From Kineosporia rhizophila (GTDB taxonomy: Bacteria > Actinomycetota > Actinomycetes > Actinomycetales > Kineosporiaceae), in contig NZ_JAJSOH010000011.1 of NCBI RefSeq assembly GCF_021277265.1, positions 172,541 to 236,540 on the forward strand: a DNA stretch of 64,000 bases. The letters are read 5' to 3'. The translations under genes were made by a program, and so were the position numbers. The notes under the pieces are model-generated. The model made no database searches. It worked only from the letters and a program-made list of their open reading frames with translations, and was not told where the DNA came from. Position 1 is the stretch's first letter, and every line of letters starts with the position of its first letter. Shown here piece by piece: positions 37,780 through 46,906 of the stretch.

Positions 37780-40506
37780 ATGATCGAAGTGCTCGGGCGT
37801 GAGGTGGAAGCTCAGCAGATCGGTAAGACCCTGGGGCACGCCCGGCACGGCCGGGGTGGGGCGTTGCTGGTGGTGGGGGAGCCCGGGATCGGCAAGACCA
37901 CCCTGCTGCGGTCGTCCACCACCGGCGCCGGTGAGGACACCGGGCCCGCGGGGATGCGGCGGATCCAGGTCGACGGTTTCGAGGCCGAGGCGCAGATGCC
38001 CTTCGCCGCGGTGCAGCGCCTGGTCATGCCGCTGCGCGACTACCTTCCGGCGCTGCCCGAGCGGCACCTGCGGGCGCTGGAGGTGGCCTCCGGCCGGGCG
38101 GCCGGCCCGCCACCCGACCGGTTCCTGATCGGCCTGGGCGTGCTGGGCCTGCTGGCCGCGGCCGGATCCCAACGGCCGGTGCTGTGCGCGATCGACGACG
38201 CGCACCTGTTCGACCCGGAGAGCCTGGACGCGCTGGCCTTCGTGGCCCGGCGGCTGGAGGCGGAGTCGGTGGCCGTGGTGTTCGCTGCTCGCCCGGACGA
38301 CAACGTGGACGCCCACATGGCCGGTGTGCTCCGGCTCCCGCCCGGGGGTCTGAGCCTGGAGCACTCGGTACGCCTGCTCGCCCGGTCCGTGGCGGAGCCG
38401 ATCGACCCGGCCGTGGGGGCGCAGATCGCGGTGGCCACGGGCGGGAACCCGCTCGCGCTCACCGATCTGGCGCGTGAGCTGACGGTGCGGCAGCTGACCG
38501 AGTCCAGTCTGGGCGACCAGCCCTTCCCGGTCGGGCGCCGCCTGGAGTCGTTCTACGTGCGGCAGATCCGGGCCCTGGGTAACGAGGTGCAGGAGTGGCT
38601 CCTGGTGGCCGCGGCCGACGCCACCGGCGACCTGGCGCTGATCTCGGAGGCGGCGGCCAAGCTCGGGCTGCCCGAGTCGGCGGCCGACGGGGCGGAGGAG
38701 GCCGGCCTGGTCGAACTCGCCGCGCAGGTGCGGTTCCGGCATCCGCTGGTGCGCTCGGCCGCCTACAACGCTGCGGCCGGCCGGATCCGGCGCCGGGTGC
38801 ATCACGCGCTGTCGGAGGTGGCCGACTCGATGGGCCGCGCCGACCTGGAGGCCTGGCACGCGGCCAAGGCCACGCTGGGCACCGACGAGGCGGTGGCGGC
38901 GCGCCTGGAGAAGGCCGCCGACCGGGCCGGTGAACGAGGCGGGTTCACCTCCCAGGCCGGTGTCCTGGCCCAGGCGGCCTCGCTCACCCCACCGGGGCCG
39001 GGCCGGTACCGGCGGCTGGTCGCGGCGGCCGAGGCAGCCCTCGCCGCAGGTACCGCGCAGCTGGCCAAGGACCTGTTCGACGACGTCGACGAGGACGAAC
39101 TGGACGACGTCACCCGCGGGCGTCTGCTGTCCCTGCGCACCCAGTGGGCCCTGTTCACCGCCGATCCCTCGCTCACCCGGATCGGCGCCGACCTGGTGGA
39201 GGCGGCCGACCTCTTCCACGGCCACGACGACGAGCTCGAGCAGACCGCGCTGATCCGGGCCTGGGAACTCTCCCTGCCCGCGGAGAGACTGGCCACCGGC
39301 ATCGACTGGGGCGAGCTGGGGCGCCGGATGGACGCGGCGGCCCGGCACCGGTCCGGTCCGGCGGCAGTTATGCTGCGAGCGCTCAGCGATCATCTGCTGC
39401 TGCCCTTCGACCAGGCCGTGCCCGCGATCCGCCGGGCCCTGGACATGCTCGGCGAACTGCCGCTGGAGCAGATGCTGGAGTTCGGTCAGAGCAGCGCGGC
39501 GCTCGCCTCGGCGCTGTGGGACGAGCAGCGCCGGCAGCACTGCCTGGACCGCTGGGTGCAGGCGGCCCGTGACGCCGGGTCCCTGCAGCAGCTCGACTCC
39601 GCGCTGTGGGTCCAGTCGCTGACCGAGGCGCAGATGGGTAGTCCGCGGACCGCGGCCGGATACATGGAGCAGGTCCGTGAGCTGCGTCGGGCCATCGGCT
39701 ACGAGGCCGAGCACGTGGTCAACGTCTCGCTGCTGGCCTGGAACGGGGTGCCCCGTGAACAGGTGGTGGCGATGGCCGAGGGAGCTCGGGCGGCCGGCTT
39801 CGGTGGGGTGCACTCGGCGGCGGTCGCGGCGCTCGCGATGGTCGACCTGGCCTGCTCGCGCTACCAGGAGGCCCACGACCTCCTGGCCCCGATCGTCGAC
39901 GTGCCCTTCTTCCACACCACCCCCCTGGCCTACCCCGACTTCGTCGAGGCGTGCGTACGTACCGGACGCACCGACCGGGCCACCGACGTCCTCAAACTGA
40001 TGGAAGCCCGGGCCACCGCCTGCGCAACGCCGTGGGCGGTCGGGGTCGCGGCCCGCTCCCGGGCCCTGGTGACCGGCCGGCAGGTCGACTACCTCAAGGC
40101 CATCGAGGCGCTGGAGAGCGCCTCGATGAACACCGAACTGGGACGGGCGCACCTGCTTTACGGGGAATGGCTGCGCCGGACCAGACGCCGGCGTCTGGCC
40201 CGGGAGCACCTGCACGAGGCGACCGAGCTGTTCGCCCGATCGGGGGCGGACGTCTTCGCCGAGCGGGCGAACGGCGAGCTGGAGGCGATGGGCGAGGCCC
40301 GCACCCCCACGAGCCCGAGCGGCACGCCCGCCCTGACCCCGCAGGAGGCCACGGTGGCGCGACTGGCCGCGAGCGGCCGGACCAACGCCGAGATCGCCGC
40401 GACGATGTTCCTGAGTACCAACACGGTCGACTACCACCTCCGGAAAGTCTTCTCCAAGCTGGGCATCTCCTCGCGCCGGCAGCTGGCCGACCGGCTCGGC
40501 CAGTGA
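37780..40506 (+). CDS. LuxR-family regulator with AAA ATPase domain (LAL type)
   Basis: A 908-residue large LuxR regulator. Walker A is GEPGIGKTT (residues 33-41), Walker B VLCAIDDAHLFD (about 132-143); a long helical TPR-like region follows; the C-terminal LuxR HTH (residues about 845-908) reads LTPQEATVARLAASGRTNAEIAATMFLSTNTVDYHLRKVFSKLGISSRRQLADRL. LAL proteins are ATP-dependent activators that often control secondary metabolism or sugar use. Downstream genes on the same strand are two alpha/beta hydrolases with their own ribosome binding sites, possible targets. No ligand can be assigned. Confidence 0.93.
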   Translation: MIEVLGREVEAQQIGKTLGHARHGRGGALLVVGEPGIGKTTLLRSSTTGAGEDTGPAGMRRIQVDGFEAEAQMPFAAVQRLVMPLRDYLPALPERHLRALEVASGRAAGPPPDRFLIGLGVLGLLAAAGSQRPVLCAIDDAHLFDPESLDALAFVARRLEAESVAVVFAARPDDNVDAHMAGVLRLPPGGLSLEHSVRLLARSVAEPIDPAVGAQIAVATGGNPLALTDLARELTVRQLTESSLGDQPFPVGRRLESFYVRQIRALGNEVQEWLLVAAADATGDLALISEAAAKLGLPESAADGAEEAGLVELAAQVRFRHPLVRSAAYNAAAGRIRRRVHHALSEVADSMGRADLEAWHAAKATLGTDEAVAARLEKAADRAGERGGFTSQAGVLAQAASLTPPGPGRYRRLVAAAEAALAAGTAQLAKDLFDDVDEDELDDVTRGRLLSLRTQWALFTADPSLTRIGADLVEAADLFHGHDDELEQTALIRAWELSLPAERLATGIDWGELGRRMDAAARHRSGPAAVMLRALSDHLLLPFDQAVPAIRRALDMLGELPLEQMLEFGQSSAALASALWDEQRRQHCLDRWVQAARDAGSLQQLDSALWVQSLTEAQMGSPRTAAGYMEQVRELRRAIGYEAEHVVNVSLLAWNGVPREQVVAMAEGARAAGFGGVHSAAVAALAMVDLACSRYQEAHDLLAPIVDVPFFHTTPLAYPDFVEACVRTGRTDRATDVLKLMEARATACATPWAVGVAARSRALVTGRQVDYLKAIEALESASMNTELGRAHLLYGEWLRRTRRRRLAREHLHEATELFARSGADVFAERANGELEAMGEARTPTSPSGTPALTPQEATVARLAASGRTNAEIAATMFLSTNTVDYHLRKVFSKLGISSRRQLADRLGQ

Positions 40507-40611
40507 TCACTACGAGGATCACGTGGTCCGCGGCGGCGGGGCGGCGGTGAGGCTCTAGGAGACAGAACTCCCCCACAGGAGCCCGCTCTCACTGAGACCC
40601 GGAGGCGCCCC

Positions 40612-41436
40612 ATGCCCTTCGTCACCGCCGACGACGGAGCCGAGATCTTCTACAAGGACTGGGGGACCAGCGGTACCCCGGTCGTCCTGAGCCACGGCTG
40701 GCCGCTCAACTCCGACGCCTGGGAGGCCACCGCGCGCTTCCTGGCCGAGAACGGCCACCGGGCGATCGCCCACGACCGGCGTGGGCACGGCCGCTCCAGC
40801 CAGACCTGGCACGGCAACGAGATGGACACCTACGCCGACGACCTGGCCGCCCTGCTCGACACCCTCGACCTCGAGGACGTCACCCTGGTCGGGCACTCCA
40901 CCGGCGGCGGGGAGGTCGTGCACTACGTCGGGCGGCACGGGACCGCCCGGGTGGCCAAGGTGGTGCTGGTCTCGGCGGTACCTCCGCTGATGCTGCGTCA
41001 GGACGACAACCCCGAGGGCCTGCCGATCGAGATCTTCGACGGTCTGCGCGCGGGGGAGGCGGCCGACCGCTCCCAGCTCTACCGCGACCTGGCCGACGGC
41101 CCGTTCTTCGGGCACAACCGTAAACAGGATGTGCCGCAGGGTTTCCGCGACGCGTTCTGGCTGCAGAGCATGGCCTGCGGGCACCGTGCGGCCTACGAGT
41201 GCATCGCCGCCTTCTCGGCCACCGACTTCCGCCCCGACCTGGCCAAGGTCGACGTGCCCACGCTGGTGGTGCACGGCGACGACGACCAGATCGTGCCGTT
41301 CGAGGTCGGGGGCAAGCGCTCCGCCGACCTGGTCGAGGGGGCGGTGCTCAAGGTCTACGAGGGCAGCGGCCACGCCCTGCCCGACACCGACCGGGACCGG
41401 CTGCACGCCGATCTGCTCGCCTTCATCGATGCCTGA
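40612..41436 (+). CDS. Alpha/beta hydrolase, cofactor-free haloperoxidase type
   Basis: A 274-residue alpha/beta hydrolase. [11 protein letters not shown] and [13 protein letters not shown], the nucleophile elbow GHSTGGGEV (Ser about 98), and [10 protein letters not shown] with a final GSGHALP give a full triad. This is the non-heme 'chloroperoxidase' or perhydrolase/esterase group. A GGAGG site precedes the ATG. It is followed after 49 bases by another alpha/beta hydrolase, and both follow the LuxR regulator on the same strand. Confidence 0.92.
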   Translation: MPFVTADDGAEIFYKDWGTSGTPVVLSHGWPLNSDAWEATARFLAENGHRAIAHDRRGHGRSSQTWHGNEMDTYADDLAALLDTLDLEDVTLVGHSTGGGEVVHYVGRHGTARVAKVVLVSAVPPLMLRQDDNPEGLPIEIFDGLRAGEAADRSQLYRDLADGPFFGHNRKQDVPQGFRDAFWLQSMACGHRAAYECIAAFSATDFRPDLAKVDVPTLVVHGDDDQIVPFEVGGKRSADLVEGAVLKVYEGSGHALPDTDRDRLHADLLAFIDA

Positions 41437-41485
41437 AAACACTGAATTCCTGAGAACCCCGAAAACACTGAGAGGTCAAACGCAA

Positions 41486-42298
41486 ATGAGCGAAACCCCC
41501 GACATCGTCGTCCTGGTCCACGGCCTGTGGGTGACTCCCCGCAGCTGGGCCGACTGGGTGGCCTACTACCAGGCCAAGGGCCTGAACGTGATCGCCCCCG
41601 CCTACCCCGGCTTCGAGATCGAGGTCGAGGCGCTGCGGGAGAACCCCGACGTGATCGCCCGGCTGACCGTGCCCGAGACGCTGGACCACCTGGAGTCGGT
41701 GATCCGCTCGGTCGAGACCCCGCCGATCATCATGGGCCACTCCTTCGGCGGCACCCTGACCCAGCTGCTGCTGGCCCGGGGCCTGGGCTCGGCCGGCGTG
41801 GTGATCGACTCGGCCCCGACCGAGGGCGTGCGGGTCACCCCGATCTCGCAGGCCCGCTCGCTGTTCCCGGCCCTGAAGAACCCGGCCAACCGTAAGCGGG
41901 CGGTGGCCTTCACGGCCGAGGAGTGGCACTACGCCTTCGCCAACACCCTGAGCGAGGAGGACTCCCGGGCCAGCTGGGAGAAGTACGCGATCGCGGCGCC
42001 CGGCCACTGGGTGTTCGAGTACGGCCTGTTCGCCAACTTCGAGCCCGGCCACCAGGACACCTGGGTGGACTACACCGCCGACCGGGCGCCGCTGCTGTTC
42101 ATCGCGGGGGAGAAGGACCACATCATGCCGCCCTCGGTGAACCGCTCGAACGCCAAGCACTACGCCAAGTCGCCCGCCCTGACCGAGTACTTCGAGTTCG
42201 AGGGCCGCGACCACTGGACCTGCGGGGCGCCCGGCTGGGAGGCCGTGGCCGACCACGCGCTGGAGTGGGCCCTGAAAAACGCCGTCGTGCGTCCGTAG
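41486..42298 (+). CDS. Alpha/beta hydrolase
   Basis: A 270-residue alpha/beta hydrolase: VVLVHGLWVTPRSWADWVAYYQAKGLNVIAPAYPGFE, GHSFGGTLTQLLLARG (nucleophile Ser), FIAGEKDHIMPPSV (Asp) and GRDHWTCGAPGWE (His). The long YPGFEIEVEAL segment places it with unclassified esterase-like enzymes of actinobacteria. An intrinsic terminator follows. It is probably co-transcribed with the haloperoxidase-type gene. Confidence 0.9.
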   Translation: MSETPDIVVLVHGLWVTPRSWADWVAYYQAKGLNVIAPAYPGFEIEVEALRENPDVIARLTVPETLDHLESVIRSVETPPIIMGHSFGGTLTQLLLARGLGSAGVVIDSAPTEGVRVTPISQARSLFPALKNPANRKRAVAFTAEEWHYAFANTLSEEDSRASWEKYAIAAPGHWVFEYGLFANFEPGHQDTWVDYTADRAPLLFIAGEKDHIMPPSVNRSNAKHYAKSPALTEYFEFEGRDHWTCGAPGWEAVADHALEWALKNAVVRP

Positions 42299-42316
42299 TC
42301 GGGGCTCCGGAAGAAG

Positions 42317-42348
42317 AGCGGCGGGCGCCCGGGTGCCCGCCGCTTTTT
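42317..42348 (+). terminator. Intrinsic terminator
   Basis: AGCGGCGGGC and GCCCGCCGCT form a 10-bp perfect stem with an 8-base loop followed by TTTT. It closes the two-hydrolase unit. Confidence 0.9.
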
Positions 42349-42359
42349 CGGGCAGGCAT

Positions 42360-42394
42360 TGCACAAACATCTGTGCACATGTAATTGTGTACAG
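42360..42394. promoter_or_regulatory. TGCACA-N6-TGTGCA operator and promoter of the ArsR-type gene
   Basis: TGCACA (42360-42365) and TGTGCA (42372-42377) form a perfect inverted repeat, overlapping the palindrome TGTGCACA. TAATTG at 42382-42387 is a -10-like box 7 bases before GTG 42395. The repeat would be an autoregulatory site. Confidence 0.5.
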
Positions 42395-42994
42395 GTGACC
42401 TCAGAACCTGGCCGACGGGAGATCAGCGACCTCAGAACCCTGAGGGCGCTCAGTCACCCGCGGCGGTACGCGGTGTTCCAGCAGCTCTCGGTGCTGGGGC
42501 CGGCCACCTCGGCCTCGCTGGCCCGGGCGATGCAGCTGAACACCGGGGCCACCAGCTACCACCTGAGGGAGCTGGCCAAGTTCGGGTTCGTCGAGGAGTA
42601 CCAGCCGCAGGAGGGGGCGCACGGCCGCGAGCGGTGGTGGCGGGTGGTCCCGGGCGACCTGCGTTTCCCGCCGCCGTCCCGGCAGACCCCGCAGATCCGA
42701 GAACTGTTCGACGAGATGAACCGGCAGGCGTACCTGGCCGACGTCGAACTGTTCGAGCAGTTGCGGCGCGAGAGCGACGGTCTGGGTGTCTGGGCCGATG
42801 CGTTCCTGTCGTCGCGCGGCACGATCCAGGTGTCCCCGGACGAGCTGAGCCAGTTCTTCGAGGAACTGATCGCCCTGGTGAACAAGTACAAGCGGGACGG
42901 TGGCGGTGACCAGACCCGCACCGTGCTGACCCGGTTCTTCGCCTTTCCAGCACCTGAACAGAGCACTGAACAGAGCACTGAACGGAACAGCTGA
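42395..42994 (+). CDS. ArsR-type winged-helix regulator
   Basis: A 199-residue regulator with an N-terminal winged helix (LRTLRALSHPRRYAVFQQLSVLGPATSASLARAMQLNTGATSYHLRELAKFGFVEEY) and a C-terminal helical domain that may bind a ligand. GTG 42395 is preferred because of the -10 box and operator just before it. It precedes an ABC transporter by 26 bases and probably regulates it. Confidence 0.85.
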   Translation: MTSEPGRREISDLRTLRALSHPRRYAVFQQLSVLGPATSASLARAMQLNTGATSYHLRELAKFGFVEEYQPQEGAHGRERWWRVVPGDLRFPPPSRQTPQIRELFDEMNRQAYLADVELFEQLRRESDGLGVWADAFLSSRGTIQVSPDELSQFFEELIALVNKYKRDGGGDQTRTVLTRFFAFPAPEQSTEQSTERNS

Positions 42995-43020
42995 GCAGTT
43001 GACACCCGTGGGGGGACGAG

Positions 43021-43800
43021 ATGGGTATGTGGGGGACATCGGGGCGGGCGTTGCGGGAAGCGTTGCCTGCGGCGGCTTTACAGATGGACGGGGTCGGCCG
43101 GGTCCACGGCAGCGGAACCAGTGCGGTGCGGGCGTTGAGGAACGTCGACCTTGCGGTCGCATCGGGCAGTTTCACGGCGGTGATGGGGCCCTCCGGGTCG
43201 GGCAAGAGCACGCTCCTGCAGTGCGCGGCCGGGCTGGACCGGCCCACCAGCGGTTCGGTCCGGCTGGCCGGCACCGATCTGACCGGGATGTCCGAGGTGG
43301 CGCTGACCCGGCTGCGACGCACCCGGATCGGGTTCGTGTTCCAGGGTTTCAACCTTCTGCCCGCGCTGACCGCCCGGGAGAACGTGACGCTCCCGCTGCG
43401 GTTGGCCCGGCAGCGGGTGCCCCGGCCCTGGCTGGATGAGGTGATCGAGCGGGTCGGCCTGGCGCAGCGGGCCGATCACCGGCCCGACCAGCTCTCCGGC
43501 GGTCAACAGCAGCGCGTCGCCATCGCCCGGGCCCTGATCACCCGCCCGGACATCATTTTCGCCGATGAGCCGACCGGTGCTCTGGACACCGTGACCGCCG
43601 GCGAGATCCTGCAGTTGCTCCGGGAGTGCGTGGACGAGGGCGGGCAGACCCTGCTGATGGTCACGCACGACCCGGTCGTGGCCGCGCACGCGCACCGGGT
43701 GGTGTTCCTGGCCGACGGTGAGATCGCCGATCAGCTGGAAGCGCCCGGCGTGCAGCAGATCTCCGACCGGCTCCAGAGTCTGCGGGGAGTGCGGTCATGA
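43021..43800 (+). CDS. ABC transporter ATP-binding protein (MacB/LolD type)
   Basis: A 259-residue ATPase. Walker A GPSGSGKST, Q-loop FVFQGFNLLP, signature [15 protein letters not shown], Walker B IIFADEPTGALD and H-loop THD. The phrase DEPTGALD and the Q-loop are diagnostic for the MacB/FtsE/LolD subfamily, which works with FtsX-type permeases. It overlaps the permease as ATGA. The extra N-terminus (about 20 residues) is unusual; ATG at VAL-AALQMDG could be an alternative start. Confidence 0.93.
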   Translation: MGMWGTSGRALREALPAAALQMDGVGRVHGSGTSAVRALRNVDLAVASGSFTAVMGPSGSGKSTLLQCAAGLDRPTSGSVRLAGTDLTGMSEVALTRLRRTRIGFVFQGFNLLPALTARENVTLPLRLARQRVPRPWLDEVIERVGLAQRADHRPDQLSGGQQQRVAIARALITRPDIIFADEPTGALDTVTAGEILQLLRECVDEGGQTLLMVTHDPVVAAHAHRVVFLADGEIADQLEAPGVQQISDRLQSLRGVRS

Positions 43801-46310
43801 TCCGGTACGCCCTGCGCACCCTGTGGTTCCGGCGCACCGCGAATCTGGCCGTCGTGGCCGCCCTGGCCCTGGCCGCGGCGCTGGTCACCGCCTGCGGCAG
43901 TCTTCTGGCCACCGGCCTGCAGGGGCAGGTGCGCACCGAGCGCTACGCGGCCGCCGACCTGATGGTCACCGGTGACCAGGCCGTGCACCAGGACAAGGTC
44001 AAGAAGAAGGACGGCGAGGTCAAGGTCAAGCGCAAGTCCAAGCCGCTGGCCGAGCGGGTCTGGCTGCCTGAGCAGGTCGTGGCGCAGGTCCGGGCCGTGC
44101 CGGGCGTGCAGCGGGCCGTTCCGGAGCTGACGTTCCCGGCCAACCCGGTGAGTGCGGCCGGAGACATCGTCGCCGGGCCGGACGGCGCCGAGGTCCTCGG
44201 GCACGCCTGGGAGTCCGCCGCCCTCACCCCCTTCACACTGGAGTCGGGCAGCGAGCCGACGGGGGAGCGGGACGTCGTCCTCGACCAGGGGCTGGCCCAG
44301 CGTTCCGGAGTGAGAACTGGCGACAGCGTCCAGATTCAGTCGGCCTCCGGACTGACCACCTATCAGGTCACAGGCCTCGCCGAGTCTGCGACCGGCGAGC
44401 TGCGCGAGCAGTCGTCCCTGTTCTTCTCCAGCACCGAGGCGGCTCGCCTGAGCGGGCGCTCCGGACAGGTGGCCACGATCGGGGTGATCGCCGAGCCGGG
44501 GGTCGAGGAGCGGCAGCTGAAGAGCGCACTCAGCAGCGCGCTGGCCGGCTCCGGGGCGCAGGTGCGTCCGGCCGCCGAGCGTGGAGCGATCGAGTTCCTC
44601 GACGCCGACCGGTCCCGGGTGCAGCTGATCAGTCTGGGCGGCGCCCTGGCCGGAACCTCGCTGATGGTCGGGCTTCTGGTGATCACCGGCATCCTCACTC
44701 TGGCGGTGCAGCAGCGCAGCCGGGAGCTCGCCCTGCTGCGGGCCATCGCCGCCACTCCGCGCCAGGCGCGCCGGCTGATCGGCGCCGAGGCACTTCTTCT
44801 CGCTGTCCCCTCCACCGTTTTCGGTGCCTTGCTCGGCCTGCCCCTTGCCTTCGTGGTGTACCGGCTCTTCGTCGGCCAGGGCATCGCCCCGGAAACCATG
44901 CCCCTGACCGTCAGTCCGTTCCCGCCCCTGGCGGCGGCCCTCGCCGTCACCCTGGGCGCCTTGGTGGCGGCCCGGCTGGCCGCCCGCCGGGTCGCGCGCA
45001 TCCGTCCCGGGCAGGCGCTGGCCGAGTCTGCGACCGAGCCGGACGGCATGCCCAGGTCCCGGCTGCTCGCCGGAACCGGTTTCCTGGCCGCCGGTCTCGC
45101 GCTGCTGTTCACGCTGACCCGGCTGCACACCGAACCTGCTTCTTCGCCCGTGCTCTACCTGGCGATCATCGTGCTGTCCACGGCCGTCGCCCTGCTGGGT
45201 CCGGTCGTCACCCGGTTGGCCGTGGGAGCACTCGGCTCGGTGCTGAAATTCTCACCGGTCAGCGGTTTCCTGGCGGCCGCGGGCACCAAGGCCTACGCCC
45301 GGCGCTTCTCGGGGGCCGTCACCCCGCTGACCCTGCTGGTCGGGATGACCTGTGCCGTCCTGTTCGCCCAGACCACCATCGGGCACGCCGCCCGCAACCA
45401 GTTGGCCGAAGGCACGCTGGCCGATCTGGTGGTCGCATCGTCCGGTCCGGGAGTGCCGGCGCCGGCTGCGGAGGCCCTGCGGGCGACGCCTGGCGTGGAA
45501 ACGGTGACCCAGGTCGTCCACAGCACCGTCCGGGTCGGCCTGGACAAGTACCCCATCCAGGGGGTCACACCGAACGGCCTGAACAACACCATGGATCCGG
45601 ACGTGGTTGAGGGGTCTTTGGACGGCCTGGCCGACGGTGGCGTGGCGATCAGCGAGAACGCCCGCCGAACCATCGGCGGGGTGGGCAGCCGACCGGTGGT
45701 CACCCTGGGCGACGGCACCCGGGTGGAGCTGACGGTGGTCGCGGTGTACCGGCGGGGCCTGGGTTTCGGCGATCTGACCGCGGCCCACGACCTGGTGGCC
45801 GCGCACATGGACCGTCCCGCAGCCGCAACCCTCCTGGTCCGCGCTGACCCCACCGCCGCCGCAAACGTCCAAAAGGCGGTTCAGGAGTTCGCCGGGCTCA
45901 GCGTGCAGGATCAGGCCGAGGCACGCACCGGCCAGGGGGACAGTGACACCGCCGTCACCCTGATCGCGCTGGGACTGATCCTCGGCTTCACGGCCATCGC
46001 GGTGGTGAACACGCTGGCCCTGACCACCTCGGCCCGAGGTCCGGAGTACGCGCTGCTGCGCCTGATCGGGGCCACCCGGCGTCAGGTGATGGACATGCTC
46101 CGGCTGGAAACCCTTCTCCTGGTGCTGATCGCCGCAGTGGTGGGCACTCTGATCGCGGTGGCCACCCTGACCGCCTTCGCGATCGGGATGACCGGCTCCG
46201 CCGCAGTGCACCTGCCACCGGTCAGCTACGCCGCGGTGCTGGCTCTGGCCACCGCGTTGGCCCTGGGCACCACCGTGGCCTCGGCGAGGGTGGCGCTCAG
46301 AGCTCGGTGA
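43797..46310 (+). CDS. FtsX-like ABC permease
   Basis: An 837-residue permease with duplicated FtsX (MacB) halves. The first half has an N-terminal TM (TANLAVVAALALAAALVTACGSLL), a large extracytoplasmic domain (residues about 45-270), and three TM segments; the second repeats this from about 500. The domain around residue 60 contains a highly charged KVKKKDGEVKVKRKSK stretch. Typical roles are export of peptides, lipoproteins or antibiotics, or mechanotransmission. It is coupled with the ATPase and regulated by the ArsR-type protein. The gene end overlaps the convergent MarR gene by 14 bases. Confidence 0.92.
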   Translation: MIRYALRTLWFRRTANLAVVAALALAAALVTACGSLLATGLQGQVRTERYAAADLMVTGDQAVHQDKVKKKDGEVKVKRKSKPLAERVWLPEQVVAQVRAVPGVQRAVPELTFPANPVSAAGDIVAGPDGAEVLGHAWESAALTPFTLESGSEPTGERDVVLDQGLAQRSGVRTGDSVQIQSASGLTTYQVTGLAESATGELREQSSLFFSSTEAARLSGRSGQVATIGVIAEPGVEERQLKSALSSALAGSGAQVRPAAERGAIEFLDADRSRVQLISLGGALAGTSLMVGLLVITGILTLAVQQRSRELALLRAIAATPRQARRLIGAEALLLAVPSTVFGALLGLPLAFVVYRLFVGQGIAPETMPLTVSPFPPLAAALAVTLGALVAARLAARRVARIRPGQALAESATEPDGMPRSRLLAGTGFLAAGLALLFTLTRLHTEPASSPVLYLAIIVLSTAVALLGPVVTRLAVGALGSVLKFSPVSGFLAAAGTKAYARRFSGAVTPLTLLVGMTCAVLFAQTTIGHAARNQLAEGTLADLVVASSGPGVPAPAAEALRATPGVETVTQVVHSTVRVGLDKYPIQGVTPNGLNNTMDPDVVEGSLDGLADGGVAISENARRTIGGVGSRPVVTLGDGTRVELTVVAVYRRGLGFGDLTAAHDLVAAHMDRPAAATLLVRADPTAAANVQKAVQEFAGLSVQDQAEARTGQGDSDTAVTLIALGLILGFTAIAVVNTLALTTSARGPEYALLRLIGATRRQVMDMLRLETLLLVLIAAVVGTLIAVATLTAFAIGMTGSAAVHLPPVSYAAVLALATALALGTTVASARVALRAR

Positions 46311-46734
46311 TGGTGGCCGCCAGGGCCTTCAGCTCAGGAATGCCGCCGGCCTCGGCCAGGGTCTCCTGCAACACCCGGTCATGGGTGGGGTGGGCCTGGC
46401 CTAGGAGGTCGCGGCCGGCCGGGGTGAGCTCGGTGTAGATACCCCGCCGGTCGTCCGCGCACAGGATCCGGGTGAGCAGGGCCCGGTCTTCCAGGCGGTT
46501 GACCAGGCGGGTGGTCGCGCTGCTGGACAGGGCGGCGGCGCGGGCCAGCTGCTGCATGCGCATGTGCCAGCCGTCCTGCCGGCTGAGGGCGTCGAGCACG
46601 GTGAACTCGACCACCGAGAGCCCGTGCTCACGCTGCAGCGCGCGCTCCAGCTCGCTCTCGATCAGCCCGTGCAGGGCCGCGAGCGTGCGCCACCCGCGGG
46701 CCCGGATCTCCACCGCATCGTCCGCAATTCCCAC
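46297..46734 (-). CDS. MarR-family regulator
   Basis: A 145-residue MarR protein: ALQREHGLSVVEFTVLDALSRQ, then RMQQLARAAALSSSATTRLVNRLEDRALLTRILCADDRRGIYTELTPAGRDLL, the complete winged helix. It is divergent from an MFS transporter, with an 11-bp perfect inverted repeat in the 172-base gap. It most likely represses its own gene and the MFS/aldo-keto reductase operon and responds to a small phenolic or similar compound. Confidence 0.92.
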   Translation of the reverse strand: MGIADDAVEIRARGWRTLAALHGLIESELERALQREHGLSVVEFTVLDALSRQDGWHMRMQQLARAAALSSSATTRLVNRLEDRALLTRILCADDRRGIYTELTPAGRDLLGQAHPTHDRVLQETLAEAGGIPELKALAATITEL

Positions 46735-46796
46735 GGATGCCCACCTCCATCGCCGTCAGCACCCGAGTCTAGCAGCTTGCGCCGATATCCAGCGTG

Positions 46797-46835
46797 TGCA
46801 ACTATCGCCAACTGTTGCGTCCGCCGATAGTTGCA
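46797..46835. promoter_or_regulatory. MarR operator, TGCAACTATCG / CGATAGTTGCA
   Basis: Perfect 11-bp arms at 46797-46807 and 46825-46835; between them lies a partial copy (AACTGTTGCG), and GGATAGTCGC at 46841 is a further partial half-site. Located between the divergent MarR and MFS genes. Confidence 0.75.
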
Positions 46836-46906
46836 GACGCGGATAGTCGCCTGGCGCAGATCAGTGCCGCGGGACGGTACACAGCAATCGTGGAAGGACC
46901 CATCCC

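Noticed and set aside
37642..40437. Long open frame on the minus strand opposite the LuxR regulator
   Set aside because: It is an antisense shadow caused by high GC; the plus strand has Walker motifs and a LuxR HTH, the minus frame has only Arg/Gly/Pro-rich low-complexity sequence and includes the tRNA.
40503..40522. GTGATC/GATCAC inverted repeat after the LuxR gene as a terminator
   Set aside because: The stem is only six bases with an eight-base loop, includes part of the stop codon, and has no T tract; support is too weak.
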